DNA of 64,000 nucleotides from Macrotis lagotis (GCF_037893015.1 NC_133658.1:140349822-140413821), one strand, 5' to 3'. Shown: positions 1-10,505, counted from the stretch's first letter. Notes: a model not told the origin generated them from the letters alone. Numbers and translations: made by a program.

Positions 1-20
1 TGCACCACCTAGCTGCCCCC
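1..20 (-). mobile_element. Edge remnant of a tRNA-derived SINE (head end)
   Basis: The first 20 bases are the reverse complement of the tRNA-like head ('gggcagctaggtgg') shared by MAR1 and the short A-tailed SINEs. The rest lies outside the window, so the subfamily cannot be told. Confidence 0.7.
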
Positions 21-79
21 ATTTTATATACTCTTTATCCATTTAGAGTGACTTTCCCCCATACACAATATTTTATCTC

Positions 80-214
80 CTACCACCATGCCTATGTAAG
101 GTGTTCTCCCATGTCTAGAATTACTCTTTCATCTCTATCTCTTATAATACCTACTTCTTTCAAGATACAGCTCAGAGGCCACCTCTCATAGAAGATATAT
201 GAAATAAAAATCCT
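80..214 (+). mobile_element. L2 LINE fragment, left part
   Basis: Decayed L2 sequence: 'ctttcaagatacagctcagaggccacctc' type text lies just upstream of the L2 3' end. The L2 resumes at 463 after a SINE insertion. Confidence 0.55.
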
Positions 215-462
215 AGGTATGCAACTAAATTGTATGGATGTGATCTTGGACAAATACCTTAACCCTGATTGTCTCTCATCCAGCATCATCTCTAGTCATC
301 CTGATTCATATCTGGCCATTGGGACTCAGTTGTCTCTGAAAGAGAAAGTGAAGCTGGTGACTTAGCAAAGCACTTCCTCACTCAAATTCAGCTCACATGC
401 ACATCCATGGCATCATCTCCCTGATGTCATTGTCTTCTTTGAAAATGAAATACAAACATCAT
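215..462 (+). mobile_element. RTE-tailed SINE inserted in L2
   Basis: Carries the family landmarks 'tcatcctgattcatatctgg', 'gaagctggtgacttagcaaa' and a 'cctgatgtcattgtcttctt' tail followed by 'gaaaatgaaatacaaacatc'. Four more copies occur in the window (26535, 28005, 41136, 43727). The RTE assignment of the tail is inferred from memory. It splits an L2. Confidence 0.6.
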
Positions 463-545
463 CAAACTTCCTGAAGGCAGGGACTGTGTTTTAGCTTTCT
501 CTTGTATGTCAAAGTATGAAACACTAGATGATCATGTAGTAATCA
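463..545 (+). mobile_element. L2 LINE 3' end, right part
   Basis: 'cttcctgaaggcagggactgtgtttt' followed by a degraded 'acataagcgctcaataa'-like end is the standard L2 3' terminus. It continues the L2 at 80-214. Confidence 0.6.
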
Positions 546-1010
546 CTTAAAACTTTAAGTGCCCATTAATATTATTTGATAATTTTAGGTTTCTTCTTAT
601 TTAATCTTTGTCTGGTGTCGATCCATTTATCAAAAAAACCCTATTCTTTCACTGTTTATTGACTCAAATTTATTTATACCAGATTTCTGTTGGAGTCAGG
701 GTTACAGAGACTTTCCATACATTCCCCCAGATTTGTTCAGGGAAATTTAGGAATAGCCACATGCTGTAAAGAATAGAGAAAAGGTGGCTTGTGTGTGTGT
801 TGGGAGATCTTATTTAGGATAATTTCATATGTATCCTACATTCTAGATCTTTTTATTCCCTATTTAGGTATTCCTTCCTCCATTTGAAGACTCAAGGATA
901 GAGAAAGCTCAGAAACTTGTCATTTGTTTATGCATTCAATACACAACCTTATCAGGCTTTCTTATCATGGCTCCCCATTATTCATAATATTTCATGACTG
1001 GGAGAATCAG
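546..1010. other. Unassigned AT-rich unique sequence
   Basis: No open frame, splice-flanked exon or recognised repeat seen; a short (tg) run lies near 792. Confidence 0.5.
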
Positions 1011-1495
1011 GATCTACAGCAACACCTGTAATATGGATCTCTTCCTAACTGGTCTTTCTGCTTCCCTTTTCTTTCCTCTAGCCATTTTTTTCATTCAACA
1101 ATCAAAATAATCTTATTGAAAGCCAGCTCTGATTGACTACACTTCCCTTTTCAAGACCTTTCAAACATCTACTAAACTAAAAAAATAAGAAATCCTGCAG
1201 AAACCTGCAGAATCCTCATTCTGGTATTTTAAGGCTTTCCACAATCCTGTTCCAACCAGGCTGATTTATTACTTTTCTTCATTCACACTCTATTTGTATG
1301 GCGGGTCTTTCCTGATTCCTCTAATTGCTGGGACTCCCTTTTGAAATGATTTTGCATTTACTATGTATTTATCTGTGTCTGAATTGTAATCCCCTGTAGA
1401 ATGTAAGTTTCCTGAAGGCAGGGAACATTTAATTGCATTCTAGAATTTGACTTACCTATAGAAAGAGATATAATAAATATTTGTAGAATTGTAAC
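1011..1495 (+). mobile_element. L2 LINE, RT C-terminal region to 3' end
   Basis: Broken frames resemble the L2 'LTGLSAS...SLFKTF' region, followed by the 'tgtaagtttcctgaaggcaggg' 3' end and 'ataataaatatttgtagaa'. Heavily decayed. Confidence 0.6.
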
Positions 1496-1945
1496 GTCCT
1501 GAATTCTTGGTAGCTGCACCTATAAACTTATAATAGATCTATGAGCACTTTCTGGGTTTGAGGGTCCTATCTTACTTCATTCTCTCTCCCTTCTTCTGTC
1601 TCCCCTCTCCTTCCATCACCTCTCTGACTCTGTCTCTACCCAAATGTAGACTCACTCTCTCTCTACTCCATAATTCTGAGCCTCTCTTCTCCCAAATACA
1701 CTCTGATTCACACACACAAACTTGCTGGATCTCCAAGCCTTTAAAAGTCTCATTAACTTGCCAGGTCTTCCACATACTTAGGTTTCTCCTACAACACCTC
1801 TAATCCTAGCTCCTGCTGCTTCCTAAATAATCCAGGGTATAATTAGCAGCTGTCTGTCCTTTTGCCAACATTCTCAGGCATTCTCTATGAACAGCAACAG
1901 TTCATATTCTATAATGGTTTAGGGAAGGGAGAATGGAAAATAATT
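1496..1945. other. Unassigned sequence, pyrimidine-rich centre
   Basis: Positions 1578-1690 are a CT-rich stretch on the plus strand. The open frames on both strands here are compositional. No repeat or exon recognised. Confidence 0.45.
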
Positions 1946-1949
1946 TATT

Positions 1950-2112
1950 AAATTTCAACAATATGTCAAGCACTTTACAAATGTCTCATTTCATCCTTAC
2001 AACAACCCAGTGAGATAGGTGCTATTAACATCTCTATTTTATATTTGAGGAGACTGAGGCTAATTGACCTTAGTGACTTGTTCGGGATCACACAGCTGTT
2101 TAGTGCACCACT
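1950..2112 (-). mobile_element. MIR/THER1 SINE
   Basis: Reverse of the CORE region: 'acaacccagtgagataggtgctatt', 'gaggagactgagg' and 'gggatcacacagctgtttagtg'. Confidence 0.7.
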
Positions 2113-2114
2113 TG

Positions 2115-2272
2115 GTTGGCCCTGTGAGTAGGTAGTGCAAATATTGTGATGCTTGTCTGACAGATGAAGAAACTGAGGCTCAGAGAAGATAATGGTCATA
2201 TATTTAAGTAGTAGAGATGGTATTCCATCTAGGACCTTCTGAATCCAAGTCCAGCACTTTTCTGATTAATAT
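2115..2272 (-). mobile_element. MIR SINE, second copy adjacent
   Basis: 'gacagatgaagaaactgagg' plus a degraded head 'ccttctgaatccaagtccagcac'. It directly abuts the previous copy in the same orientation. Confidence 0.6.
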
Positions 2273-2299
2273 AGCAATTAGTAATTGGAGCAAATTTTC

Positions 2300-2392
2300 T
2301 CTCTGGGTTCCATTTTCCTTCCCTGTAAGTAAAAATGTTAGACCAGATGATAGTTACTTAGTTCCTATGTTACTTTGATTCTCTGGCATTGG
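2300..2392 (+). mobile_element. MIR-family tail fragment
   Basis: 'ttccattttccttccctgtaa...atgttagaccagatgata' is the degraded 'cctcatctgtaaaatgagg...gactagatgacc' part of a MIR-family SINE. Confidence 0.45.
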
Positions 2393-2432
2393 GATTTACA
2401 ATGTAACTATTTCCTGGCTTGGTTATATAGGG

Positions 2433-2625
2433 GTCTAGAGCCAGTTCATACTGTAGGAGCTGATTGTTAGATTTTTTGTTTGTATTTACACTCAGAAATC
2501 AGCACTTGATTTATGTTTTGTTGATTTTCTAGACTTAAGAATGTGATGAAGAAAATTTTAATAATGTAGATTAAACAAAAATTATTTGATTTTTGAAAAG
2601 CTAGTTGTTAAACAGTTAATAACTA
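2433..2625 (+). repeat. Unclassified dispersed repeat, family R copy 1
   Basis: Shares ordered blocks with 11145-11400 and 32915-33360: 'agccagttcatac', 'gatttatgttttgttgattt', 'ctagacttaagaatgtgatg' and 'gattaaacaaaaatt'. Same orientation in all three. No coding potential seen and family not recognised. Confidence 0.6.
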
Positions 2626-2768
2626 TACTCCTGGATCTGTCCTTCCCAAAACTTCAACAATACAGGCTTATTAAATATATACTATATATTTACTACTAAT
2701 GAACCCTGAAGGACCCACAATGATAAGACCCAATTTTAAAAAGCTTACAGTCTCTTAGAGGAAAATTA

Positions 2769-2829
2769 TATATATATATATATACACACACACATAATTA
2801 TATATACATAATTATATATATATATTTAT
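2769..2829. repeat. (TA)n/(CA)n microsatellite
   Basis: Alternating TA and CA tracts interrupted by 'attatatatacataa'. Confidence 0.9.
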
Positions 2830-2957
2830 ATGGAAGATACTGGGCCTATGATTTCATTAAAATAGGAATCTCCCAGGAAGGAAAAAATTCTTTACTAATG
2901 CAAGTGAGCATCTTCTCTTCAACTTGGTCTTTAAAAATTTTCTGGAACAATACTTCT

Positions 2958-3115
2958 GTTTTTTTTTTTTTAGTTTTTTTTACAAGGCAATGGGGTTAAG
3001 TGGCTTGCCCAAGGCCACATGGCTAGGTAATTATTAAGTGTCTAAGGCCAGATTTGAACTCAGGTACTCCTGACTCCAAGGCCAGTGCTCTATCCACTGC
3101 GCCACCTAACCACCC
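2958..3115 (-). mobile_element. Short tRNA-derived SINE with 16-bp target duplication
   Basis: Complete minus-strand copy: poly(T), 'aggcaatggggttaagtggcttgcccaagg' and the head 'gcgccacctaaccaccc'. It is flanked by the perfect repeat 'ctggaacaatacttct' at 2942-2957 and 3116-3131. The intact A-tail and exact duplication mark it as one of the youngest insertions in the window. Confidence 0.92.
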
Positions 3116-3121
3116 CTGGAA

Positions 3122-3585
3122 CAATACTTCTTAAAGTGTGGTCCTTGAATCCTTGGGTCTACAAGAGACCTCCCAATTTTCTTAACAATACTAGTACTTT
3201 ATCTATTAAAATACTCCTCCTTTTCCAAGTATATATCTGTATGAGGTCAGATTTTCTTTATGTACTTCAACCAAAATAAAATATCATAAAAGATTGAATA
3301 CAAAAACAGATATAAGTGATTTACAAAGATGTATAAATGATACCTCTAATTTTTTTGTTTTGGAAAATATATTTTGCAAAGTATTTAATTTATATTAACA
3401 TGTAATAGGTTTATTATTGTTTTTAAATGAGTTAATAAATATTTTAAACATATTCATTTTAATTTCTAATATGGTAAATATCAATAGGTACAATCCATGT
3501 AAACAAAAATTGTTTGGAGGAATCCTCAATAATTTTTAAAAGTGTAAAAGAATACTGAGGCCAAAACATTTGGGGACAGCTGGTC
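3122..3585. mobile_element. Possible hAT-type non-autonomous DNA transposon
   Basis: The left end 'acttcttaaagtgtggtcc' and the reversed right end 'cagctgtccccaaatgttttgg' both resemble the 'cagtggttctcaaa' terminal inverted repeat of hAT elements. The interior is AT-rich and non-coding. No clear 8-bp target duplication. The SINE at 2958 landed on its left edge. Confidence 0.35.
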
Positions 3586-3699
3586 TAAAATATTCAGAGG
3601 TTAAGTAACCTATCCTATTTTCAACACATATATAAAGCACTTTATTGCCAACTAGAACAAGAGTTTATTATGTTATTCCTAAGGAAGAAAAGATTATTT

Positions 3700-3825
3700 T
3701 CTGCTAGGAGATCTGGGGAAACTTCATGTAAGAGGTGCCATTTGAAGGAATGGGAAGAATTTCAGTAGGAGAAATGAGCAGAGCATTCTAGTGATAGCAA
3801 AGGGAAACAGCCTAATGATGTTGCT
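3700..3825 (-). mobile_element. L2 LINE fragment
   Basis: 'aacttcatgtaagaggtgccatttgaagga' followed by 'gagcagagcattctag' is the reverse of the L2 3' ORF2 region seen more clearly at 9625-10090. Confidence 0.55.
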
Positions 3826-3829
3826 GAAG

Positions 3830-4330
3830 TCAGATGACTAGTCCTTTTACTCCAACACAGAGTTAGCTTGTTTTAGGAAATCAGAAAGAACATAGAAGAA
3901 GGAATTAAACCCAGGCATAGAAAGGAATCCTTTGGAAAGGAGGGGCTCCAGATAGGGAGGCTGTAGAAGCAGGAAAGTTGCAACCCTATCCCCTGGGACT
4001 CTAGCCCAGGAGCTGAGAGGTTCAGTGAGACCTTTAGTAACATGAACTTGTTTGCAGTATTTTTCAGTCCCAGCTCATGCATGATTTACCTGGAGTAAGT
4101 AAACCTACTTCCCCTTCTGTTGCTGGGGAAACCACTTTGATTTAGTGAATTCTCTCTTTTCCTCCTACCAACACCCTAGGAGGGTATGAGGGAACAGGGT
4201 AAAGGACAAGGACATGGACGGGTAGAATATAGTAGGGAATGAAACAGAGAAAGCTCAACTCCTTGGGGAAAGCGAGATTGAAAAAAAAAGAACTGTGTAG
4301 GAAGCTTCATGTCTATCCACTGGTCCCTAT
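3830..4330. other. Unassigned unique sequence
   Basis: No recognised repeat or exon; open frames are short and without splice signals. Confidence 0.4.
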
Positions 4331-4333
4331 TAC

Positions 4334-4800
4334 TCACCCAAAGAAAGAGAGGGGGGTCAGGGAGTAAGGAGGTAAAGGAGAAAGACCTAACGGGGGCCCA
4401 GCCCCCAGAATCACGACCAGTCCATTTCTAAAACCCTGATAAATGCATTTCACTGCTCTCAGAGGGCCATATCGATTGTGTCCAGAGATACCCATCGTGT
4501 TTGTGTGTCTCAGGGAGGGTGACAGAATCAAATTACCCAGCTGCTGTTTCCCAGGTGAATCAGCCCTTGAGCAGCCAGTTCCTCAGCAAAAAAAGAAAGC
4601 CATGGTCTGCAGGTGGCCTTTCCTGCTAGGGACTGGCAGCATGGGGGCTCAAGTTTGGTCCTTCAAAGGACCAGAGCATGCAAATCAGCAAATCAGCTTG
4701 TTGGAGCTCCATATTGACTGGGCTAATTTAGGAGGGAGCAAGGAAGAATGCCAGCAGTGACCATGAGCTCCAAGAGCGACAAAATAAAATGACCACATTC
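4334..4800. promoter_or_regulatory. Unique block, possible conserved non-coding element
   Basis: This is a repeat-free stretch with more GC than its flanks. It contains an exact octamer ATGCAAAT at 4678-4685, a second 'agcaaatcagc' just downstream, and E-box-like 'caggtg' sites near 4553 and 4611. A 105-codon open frame spans 4443-4760 but lacks splice sites or a recognisable domain. Regulatory function is inference only. Confidence 0.25.
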
Positions 4801-5175
4801 AGAAACGGCCCCAATCTGGTTTCCTTGAGCTACTGCTAGCTTTCTGGACTGAAACTCTGCTCCATTAAATGCTTTACACTCTCTTAGAAGTCCCATGAAT
4901 TTTCAAGATTATGAAAGAGTCCTAGTATTAATCTAACTTTGTTATTTTGTCCATGTTGGGGGGGTAGGAGAAGGGAAGGGAGAATTTAGTTACCACTACC
5001 TCCCAGGATCTTAGACCCTTCCACCACTGCCCTCAACCTGGTGTTTGCCTGCCAAATCATAGACTTTTCCAGGCCCACTGAAGAGCCAAAAACTTGTAGT
5101 CTCCTCTGGAACTTCCTGCTTCTGCTTTTGGTGTGGGCAGAATTTGGGGGAATGCCTGGATCATTGTTTGAGCAC

Positions 5176-5189
5176 AGGTCAAAGGGTCA
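5176..5189 (+). promoter_or_regulatory. DR2-type nuclear-receptor half-site pair
   Basis: AGGTCA, two bases, then GGGTCA: two exact RGGTCA half-sites as a direct repeat with spacing 2, in repeat-free sequence. Chance occurrence is possible. Confidence 0.25.
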
Positions 5190-5274
5190 AGTCAGGATCC
5201 CTAAAGACAGGGGGCTGGGTTTCTTAGCCTCAGCTGCCTAATATCCTTCCCTCTGGGTCTGTAGGGTAGAGGAT

Positions 5275-5362
5275 GGAGAGAATAGCAAAGGTGAGGCTAT
5301 GAAGTCTATGAAAATATAAATAAAGCTCTTTGCAAATCTTAAAAGCAGCTGTTATTAATATA
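5275..5362 (+). mobile_element. MIR 3' tail fragment
   Basis: 'aaagctctttgcaaatcttaaaagcagctgttatta' is a standard MIR/THER1 3' region. Confidence 0.55.
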
Positions 5363-5389
5363 ACTATGGCTTCATTCATAGTCCTCCAT

Positions 5390-5764
5390 AGGGCCTTTGT
5401 CATATCTAATCCCCCTCTCCCTACATACACCTTCTCCATCTCTATAAAAGAGTTGAAACTTGGTTAAAATGGGACACTTTGAAGAGGGAAGATAAACCTC
5501 ACAAAGGCAACATGGCCTGTGTGAGTGTGGCTGAATATGGAAGAAAAGGGGGAAAGCATAGTTGCTAGGCAGCCAGGGTTGCCTGAAGAGATTCTGAGAG
5601 CCCTGTGTGTCTCTGTTGCCTTCTCTACAGCTTCCTGCTCTCTCTGGCCACCTGAGGCTCTGTGCTCTTCTGAATGACAGCTCAAGGAATCTTTTCCCTG
5701 AAATGCCTTGGAATTTTAACATATGGAAGAAGGTATTGGGTTCCCTTCAACCTTAGGCCATTTA

Positions 5765-5765
<1 letters not shown>
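5390..5765. other. Unassigned unique sequence
   Basis: No recognised repeat. A minus-strand open frame (5372-5722) has no recognisable domain. Confidence 0.4.
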
Positions 5766-5768
<3 letters not shown>

Positions 5769-5827
<59 letters not shown>

Positions 5828-5838
5828 CCCCCCCCCCC
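5769..5838. repeat. (CT)n microsatellite plus C-run
   Basis: About 27 CT units followed by a run of 12 C. The two Leu-Ser-rich open frames across it are artefacts of the repeat. Confidence 0.97.
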
Positions 5839-6097
5839 ATATCCATTCAAAATAAGAGGCAGAGTTGTAAGTGAATTCTTACTCAGTTTAAGCCCTTGTT
5901 CATTTTCATGTGGGGTGACATTAGATTTACCAAGTACTTAATTCTGCTCTTATCTGTTCTCAGCTTTGCAGCCCTCTAGAGTATCCAAAACCATCCACCC
6001 AAGTGTCCTCATTTGAACATCAAGTCCACTCTACCCAAAGAAAACTTAACTTTTGATATGGGTGAACACTCTCCTACTATTCTGGTTATACTAAATA

Positions 6098-6153
6098 ATT
6101 CCTGTCCTAAATCTCAGACAAGGTAGAAAGAATACTAGATTTAGGACAGGAAT
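6098..6153. repeat. Perfect 17-bp inverted repeat (hairpin)
   Basis: The arm ATTCCTGTCCTAAATCT (6098-6114) and its exact reverse complement (6137-6153) flank a 22-nt loop. It overlaps the left edge of a MIR copy. Confidence 0.85.
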
Positions 6154-6330
6154 CCTGGACTTTAGTTTTGTCTCCTACATGTGTTAGTTTTACAACTGGA
6201 GGCAAATGCTTGCCTCTCTGAGTCTCAACTTGTTCATCTGTAAGATAACAATCTCATCCATCTCTCAGGGTTGTTGTTGTTATATGTGGGGGAAGTGCTT
6301 TGTAAAACTTAAAACCTTATAGAAATGGAC
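6120..6330 (+). mobile_element. MIR/THER1 SINE
   Basis: 'gcctctctgagtctcaacttgttcatctgtaagataa' and 'cagggttgttgttgtta...gtgctttgtaaa' match the CORE and tail. Confidence 0.7.
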
Positions 6331-6334
6331 AAAT

Positions 6335-7222
6335 TATCCTTCTTATATTCTCTCTCTTTTTTCTCTCTGCTTACTATATCATCTTTTCCTTTCAACAACT
6401 GAATGGATGGGTGATCTCATCAATGGAGATCTTCCCTTTGTTACTACAGAATCTAAATCATCCATGCCTTCTCAGAGTGTGCTGTGCATGATCATATGTT
6501 CCCATAGATCCTCTATAAAGAATTTCTCTCACATGGACTTGGATAAGTTATTTCCTTTACTTCATTTGATGGTGTATGATTTTTTATCTTTCTCTAAATT
6601 TCCCCATAATCAAAATTGAAGATGACCTAGAGGGCAGTGGAGAGATACAAGATAGTCAGGCAACACATTTTCAAGAATAATATGTAGTCAAGAAATGGGA
6701 TAAGATTAGAAAAGGAGATTGGCTAATTAAATGGCAAAAAAGCAAGGGAATCACCTTTCACTCTCATGGATGAATATCCAACTCTCATCTTTTTCTTGAA
6801 TTTCAAACACCTTGAAGGTTCCTTCTCTTCCAGCAAGCTAAATGCATACTGAGTGAGACCCCAAGGCCAACCCTTTTCTACCTCACTAGAGTTCATATGC
6901 TTTGAACATTCTTGGGATTCTCTCAGACATGCATCTGATACACCCCACATTGACATCCTCTCCCTCCCTCAGAACTTTTTGTCCATTGAGACTGTTTCAG
7001 GGCTTGATACCACCCAAACTTCTGTCCCCAAGGGAGTCAGTCTAGATCAAGGTTAAGCTATTACACTTAATTTCATTCCTTCTTGCTCAATTCTCTTTTT
7101 GTTTCCATATGCTTATTGATTTTTCTTTTTCCTTTTCTCTATTTGTAGCCTTTGATTTACTTCAACAAGTTTATTGCTACCTTAAAAGCTAGGGCTTTAT
7201 GGAAAGATGGAGAGATATGAAG
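6335..7222. other. Unassigned unique sequence
   Basis: No repeat family or splice-flanked exon recognised. Several open frames of 65-77 codons overlap on opposite strands with no domain. Confidence 0.4.
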
Positions 7223-7224
7223 TG

Positions 7225-7345
7225 AGAAGACCTGGAGCTGAGTAACAGCTATTTACTACTTACTACATCAGGTAAATTACTTGAATCTCATTATCTTCAT
7301 CTATAAAATGAGGGGGATATCAATGAAGAGATAATAAATGTACCT
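7225..7345 (+). mobile_element. MIR fragment
   Basis: 'aaattacttgaatctcattatcttcatctataaaatgaggggga' is the MIR CORE. Confidence 0.5.
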
Positions 7346-7460
7346 TTTCCCTCTAGGTGGAGAGGTTGGCCATTACATAGACAGAATACTGTATATTCTT
7401 CCAGTGCTTCATATACAGTGTAAGGAAACCCTATATATTTCTTTATTAGCTAATTTTGCT

Positions 7461-7495
7461 TTATTATTATTGTTATTATTATTATTATTATTATT
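7461..7495. repeat. (TTA)n microsatellite
   Basis: About eleven ATT/TTA units with one interruption. Confidence 0.9.
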
Positions 7496-7749
7496 GATCT
7501 TAAGGCAGAAGCTCAATGAACATGTGTGTATATGTATGAGTGTGTATCTATGTATGATGAATGACTTACATAGAAAGAGAAAAAGCTTTGATAAAACAGT
7601 ATTTTTTTTTTATGGGAGTTGAATTAAATGATTTCTGAGGCACCTTCTTGTTCAATTTCTATGGACCTACATACAAGTAGAAGTGTTTGAGTATTTGTCT
7701 GAGTCTCAGTCAAAGACTAAAACAAATGTCCCAAGCCCAACCCATGATA

Positions 7750-7885
7750 AAATATTGGAATGTAGGATTAAGAACTGAAAAGACCTTAGAGATTATCTAG
7801 TCCAAACCTCTTATTTTACAGATGAGAAAATTGAGATCATTAAGGGAAGTAACTTGTCCAAGCACATATAAATAGTAAGTAGTCA
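7750..7885 (-). mobile_element. MIR-family SINE
   Basis: 'accttagagattatctagtcc', 'ttttacagatgagaaaattgag' and 'taacttgtccaagcacatat' are the reversed tail and CORE. Confidence 0.55.
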
Positions 7886-8024
7886 TTGTGGTGCATTGTG
7901 ATACACTGGTTTTGTAGAGATTTTTGTAGAGACTTTCAGGTATGCTAAGGTATTACGCTTTCACTGGTTATGGCTACCTGCAGCTGGTGCTTTATTAGGG
8001 TAACCCAAGCATAAGGAGGACATT

Positions 8025-8262
8025 CAAGTGACTTAATGAATAGAACCCCAGGCCTAGAACCAGGAAAACTTGAGTTTAAATTTTGCCTCGGATACTTACT
8101 AGTTGTATGACCTGGGGCAAGTTATTTAACCCTGTTTTCCTTAGTTCTTCAACTGTAAAACAAACTAAAGAAGAAAATGACAAACCATTCCAGTATCTTT
8201 GTCAAGAAAACCCCAAAATGGGGTCACAAAATTGGACACAACTGAAAACAACTGAATAATAA
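8025..8262 (+). mobile_element. MAR1 SINE
   Basis: Degraded head, 'tgacctggggcaagttatttaaccctg' CORE, 'gacaaaccattccagtatctttg' and the BovB-like tail 'aaattggacacaactgaaaac'. Confidence 0.8.
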
Positions 8263-8374
8263 AAAGGCACTTGCTACACTTGTTTCAGTTGTATATAATT
8301 AAAAGAAGAAAAATCACTAGATTTTTATATCTAAAGTCATAAAGAATATTTACACAATAATACATAGGATCATG

Positions 8375-8535
8375 TATTTAGTGTTGGAAAGATCTCAGAC
8401 ATTATCTTTATTTTACAAATGAAGAACCTGAAGCTCAGGGATGTTCAATCACTTGACACTGATAGAAAATATCAATGGCAGGATTTGAACTTGGATCCTC
8501 TGACTCCAGGAATGGGCACTCTGCTGTACCCATAA
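8375..8535 (-). mobile_element. MIR SINE
   Basis: 'ttacaaatgaagaacctgaagctcag' through 'ggatttgaacttggatcctctgactcc', reversed CORE and head. Confidence 0.65.
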
Positions 8536-8869
8536 GTTAGATTCACTTTCTACCTAAAAATATATATCATATAGTAATTAGAGAAAATGCTCTAAGAAAA
8601 AGATGTTCTCATTATAATTAAGTATTTTGTCACTCATGACTATTTGGAGCTGTACTTTGCTAATTATTTATCTTTCTTCCTCCTAGGGCTTTCTCAGATT
8701 ATCTTCAGGCTTCTGGCCAAGTTGCTGCCAACATTCTTCTCTTTAAAATGCAGGTGCTAATTACCTCTTTAACACATATATACTATTCACTGCTAAGCAA
8801 TAAATGTTCCCACTTGGTTTTGAATTTCTCCCTCATCTTAGCCATCTCACCCTCTCCAAGAGGGTTCCA

Positions 8870-9070
8870 AGCTAGACTTGACTCAGGCTGGTCTGGTGGT
8901 TCAGGCTCAGAATTAGAATGAAATGAGACACTCAGACCAACTAATATTTAACAAAAGGAGATTTACTTAATAACAGCATGGGAAGAAGAGTCAGCAAAGA
9001 TATAGCATTGATTCAGATGGCAACACCTTACATGACTCCATTTGAAGGCTCCATGCTGGCGGCCCACTCA
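8870..9070 (+). mobile_element. LTR-like dispersed fossil, copy 1
   Basis: Similar in order and sequence to 20915-21130: 'ggtggttcagg', 'aatgagacactca', 'acaaaaggagatttactta' and 'gtcagcaaa'. The pattern suggests an old LTR end, but family and ends are uncertain. It is broken and non-coding here. Confidence 0.4.
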
Positions 9071-9189
9071 AAATACATGTGTCTTGCTTGAAAGCCCTAG
9101 CCATCTTGGGCAACAGGTTTTTGTATATAGATAACCAACAAGTTATGTTATTGTTATTAGCTTTAGACTCTTTGATGGATAAAGTCTTT

Positions 9190-9612
9190 TTTTTTTTAAA
9201 TGTAAATAGTATTTTGTTTTTTCCACTTATATGTTTTTTCCACATGAAAAGACAACTTTTAACATTCTTTTTAAAATAGAGTTCCAGATTTTTTTTAATC
9301 CCTCCCTCTCTTCCCTCTTCCTAAAGACAGTAAACAATTTGATATAGGTTTTATATATATGTGCTATCATGTAAAAGATATTTCTAAATGTGTTATTCTG
9401 TGAAAGAAGAAAAAAGAATAAAAGGGAAAAAACTATGGAAAAAAATAAGGAAAGTGAATAGTATGTTTCAATCTTCATTCTGATTCCATTCATTTTTTTT
9501 CCCTGGATGTGGATAGCATTTCCCATTTCAGTTTTTTGGAAGTGTATTGGATCATTGTATTGCTGAGAAGAACTAAGTCAATCATAGTTGGTCTTAAGGC
9601 TGGTTTCCTTGC
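9190..9612 (-). mobile_element. L1 LINE 3'UTR fragment
   Basis: 'acaatttgatataggttttatatat', 'gtgaaagaagaaaaaag...aaaaggg', 'ctggatgtggatagcatttcccat' and 'attgctgagaagaactaagtc' follow the order of marsupial L1 3' sequence read on the minus strand. Confidence 0.8.
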
Positions 9613-9624
9613 CTTTTGGGGAAA

Positions 9625-10090
9625 AACTAACCCAGGTCATATCATTCAACTAAAGGGAATTTATTAAGCAATTTGATGTGCTAAGCAATAAGAATACAAA
9701 GACAAAAACCATCCTTGCTCTCAGGGAACTCATATTTTATGTAAGTAACTGATTACTTATAAAATATATAGAGTAGATGTGAGATAATCTTAGAGGGGAA
9801 AGTACAAGCAGCTGGGGGTCAGGGAAATAATGCCTCCCAAAGGTGGAATTTGAATTGAGACTTGAAGGAAGTCAGGGAGGTAAGGTGAGGAGGAAGAGCA
9901 TTATAGAGATAGGTTCACAGCTAGAAGATGTTCCTCTCATATGTAAGGAAAGGAAAATAGGCTGTCGTGGCTATGACACAGTGTGATTGGAAGAGAGTAA
10001 AGAGTGAGAAGACAAGGCGGTAAAAGTAGAAAAAGGCTAGGCTGTCAGAAGCAAATCCAGGAGCATGATAGCCAAAGGGTACAAAGTTTT
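9625..10090 (-). mobile_element. L2 LINE 3' region
   Basis: 'gggaatttattaagcaattt...gctaagcaataagaatacaaa', 'cttgctctcagggaactcat' and 'ttgagacttgaaggaagtcaggg' are the reversed L2 3' end and C-terminal ORF2. Confidence 0.75.
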
Positions 10091-10239
10091 TTTTATTAGT
10101 TCATCTAATCACTTAGGGCTCCCTTTCTCCAGTATTGTCTTCCCAGATATCAATGAAAGGGTTAACTGTGAGGTCATTCAGATCCAATTCTGCTGACTAT
10201 AGTCATATATTCTGGGCAGGCCCAGGATGTAGTTTGGAA

Positions 10240-10505
10240 TGAAATGAAAGGCAGTTAGGTGGTACAATAGATAGAGTGTAAGCCTTGGAGACAGGGAGAT
10301 CTGAATTCAAATCCTGTTTCAGATGCTTATTTAGTTGTGTGATCCTGGGCAAGTCTCTGTGAATCAGTTTCCTCTTCTATAAAATGGAATAATAATTAGT
10401 ACCTAACTCATAGTGTTATTTGTGACTTATAAAAGATAAGATATTTTGCATACCTTAAACTTTTATATAAAAAGTAGTCATTTTTATTATTATTATTTTT
10501 TATAT
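10240..10505 (+). mobile_element. MIR/THER1 SINE, near complete
   Basis: Head 'gcagttaggtggtacaatagatagag', box-B-like 'gaattcaaatcctg', CORE 'tgatcctgggcaagtctctg' and tail to '(tta)n'. Confidence 0.8.

Noticed and set aside
5674-5941. Leu-Ser repeat proteins
   Set aside because: Translation of a (CT)n microsatellite in two frames.
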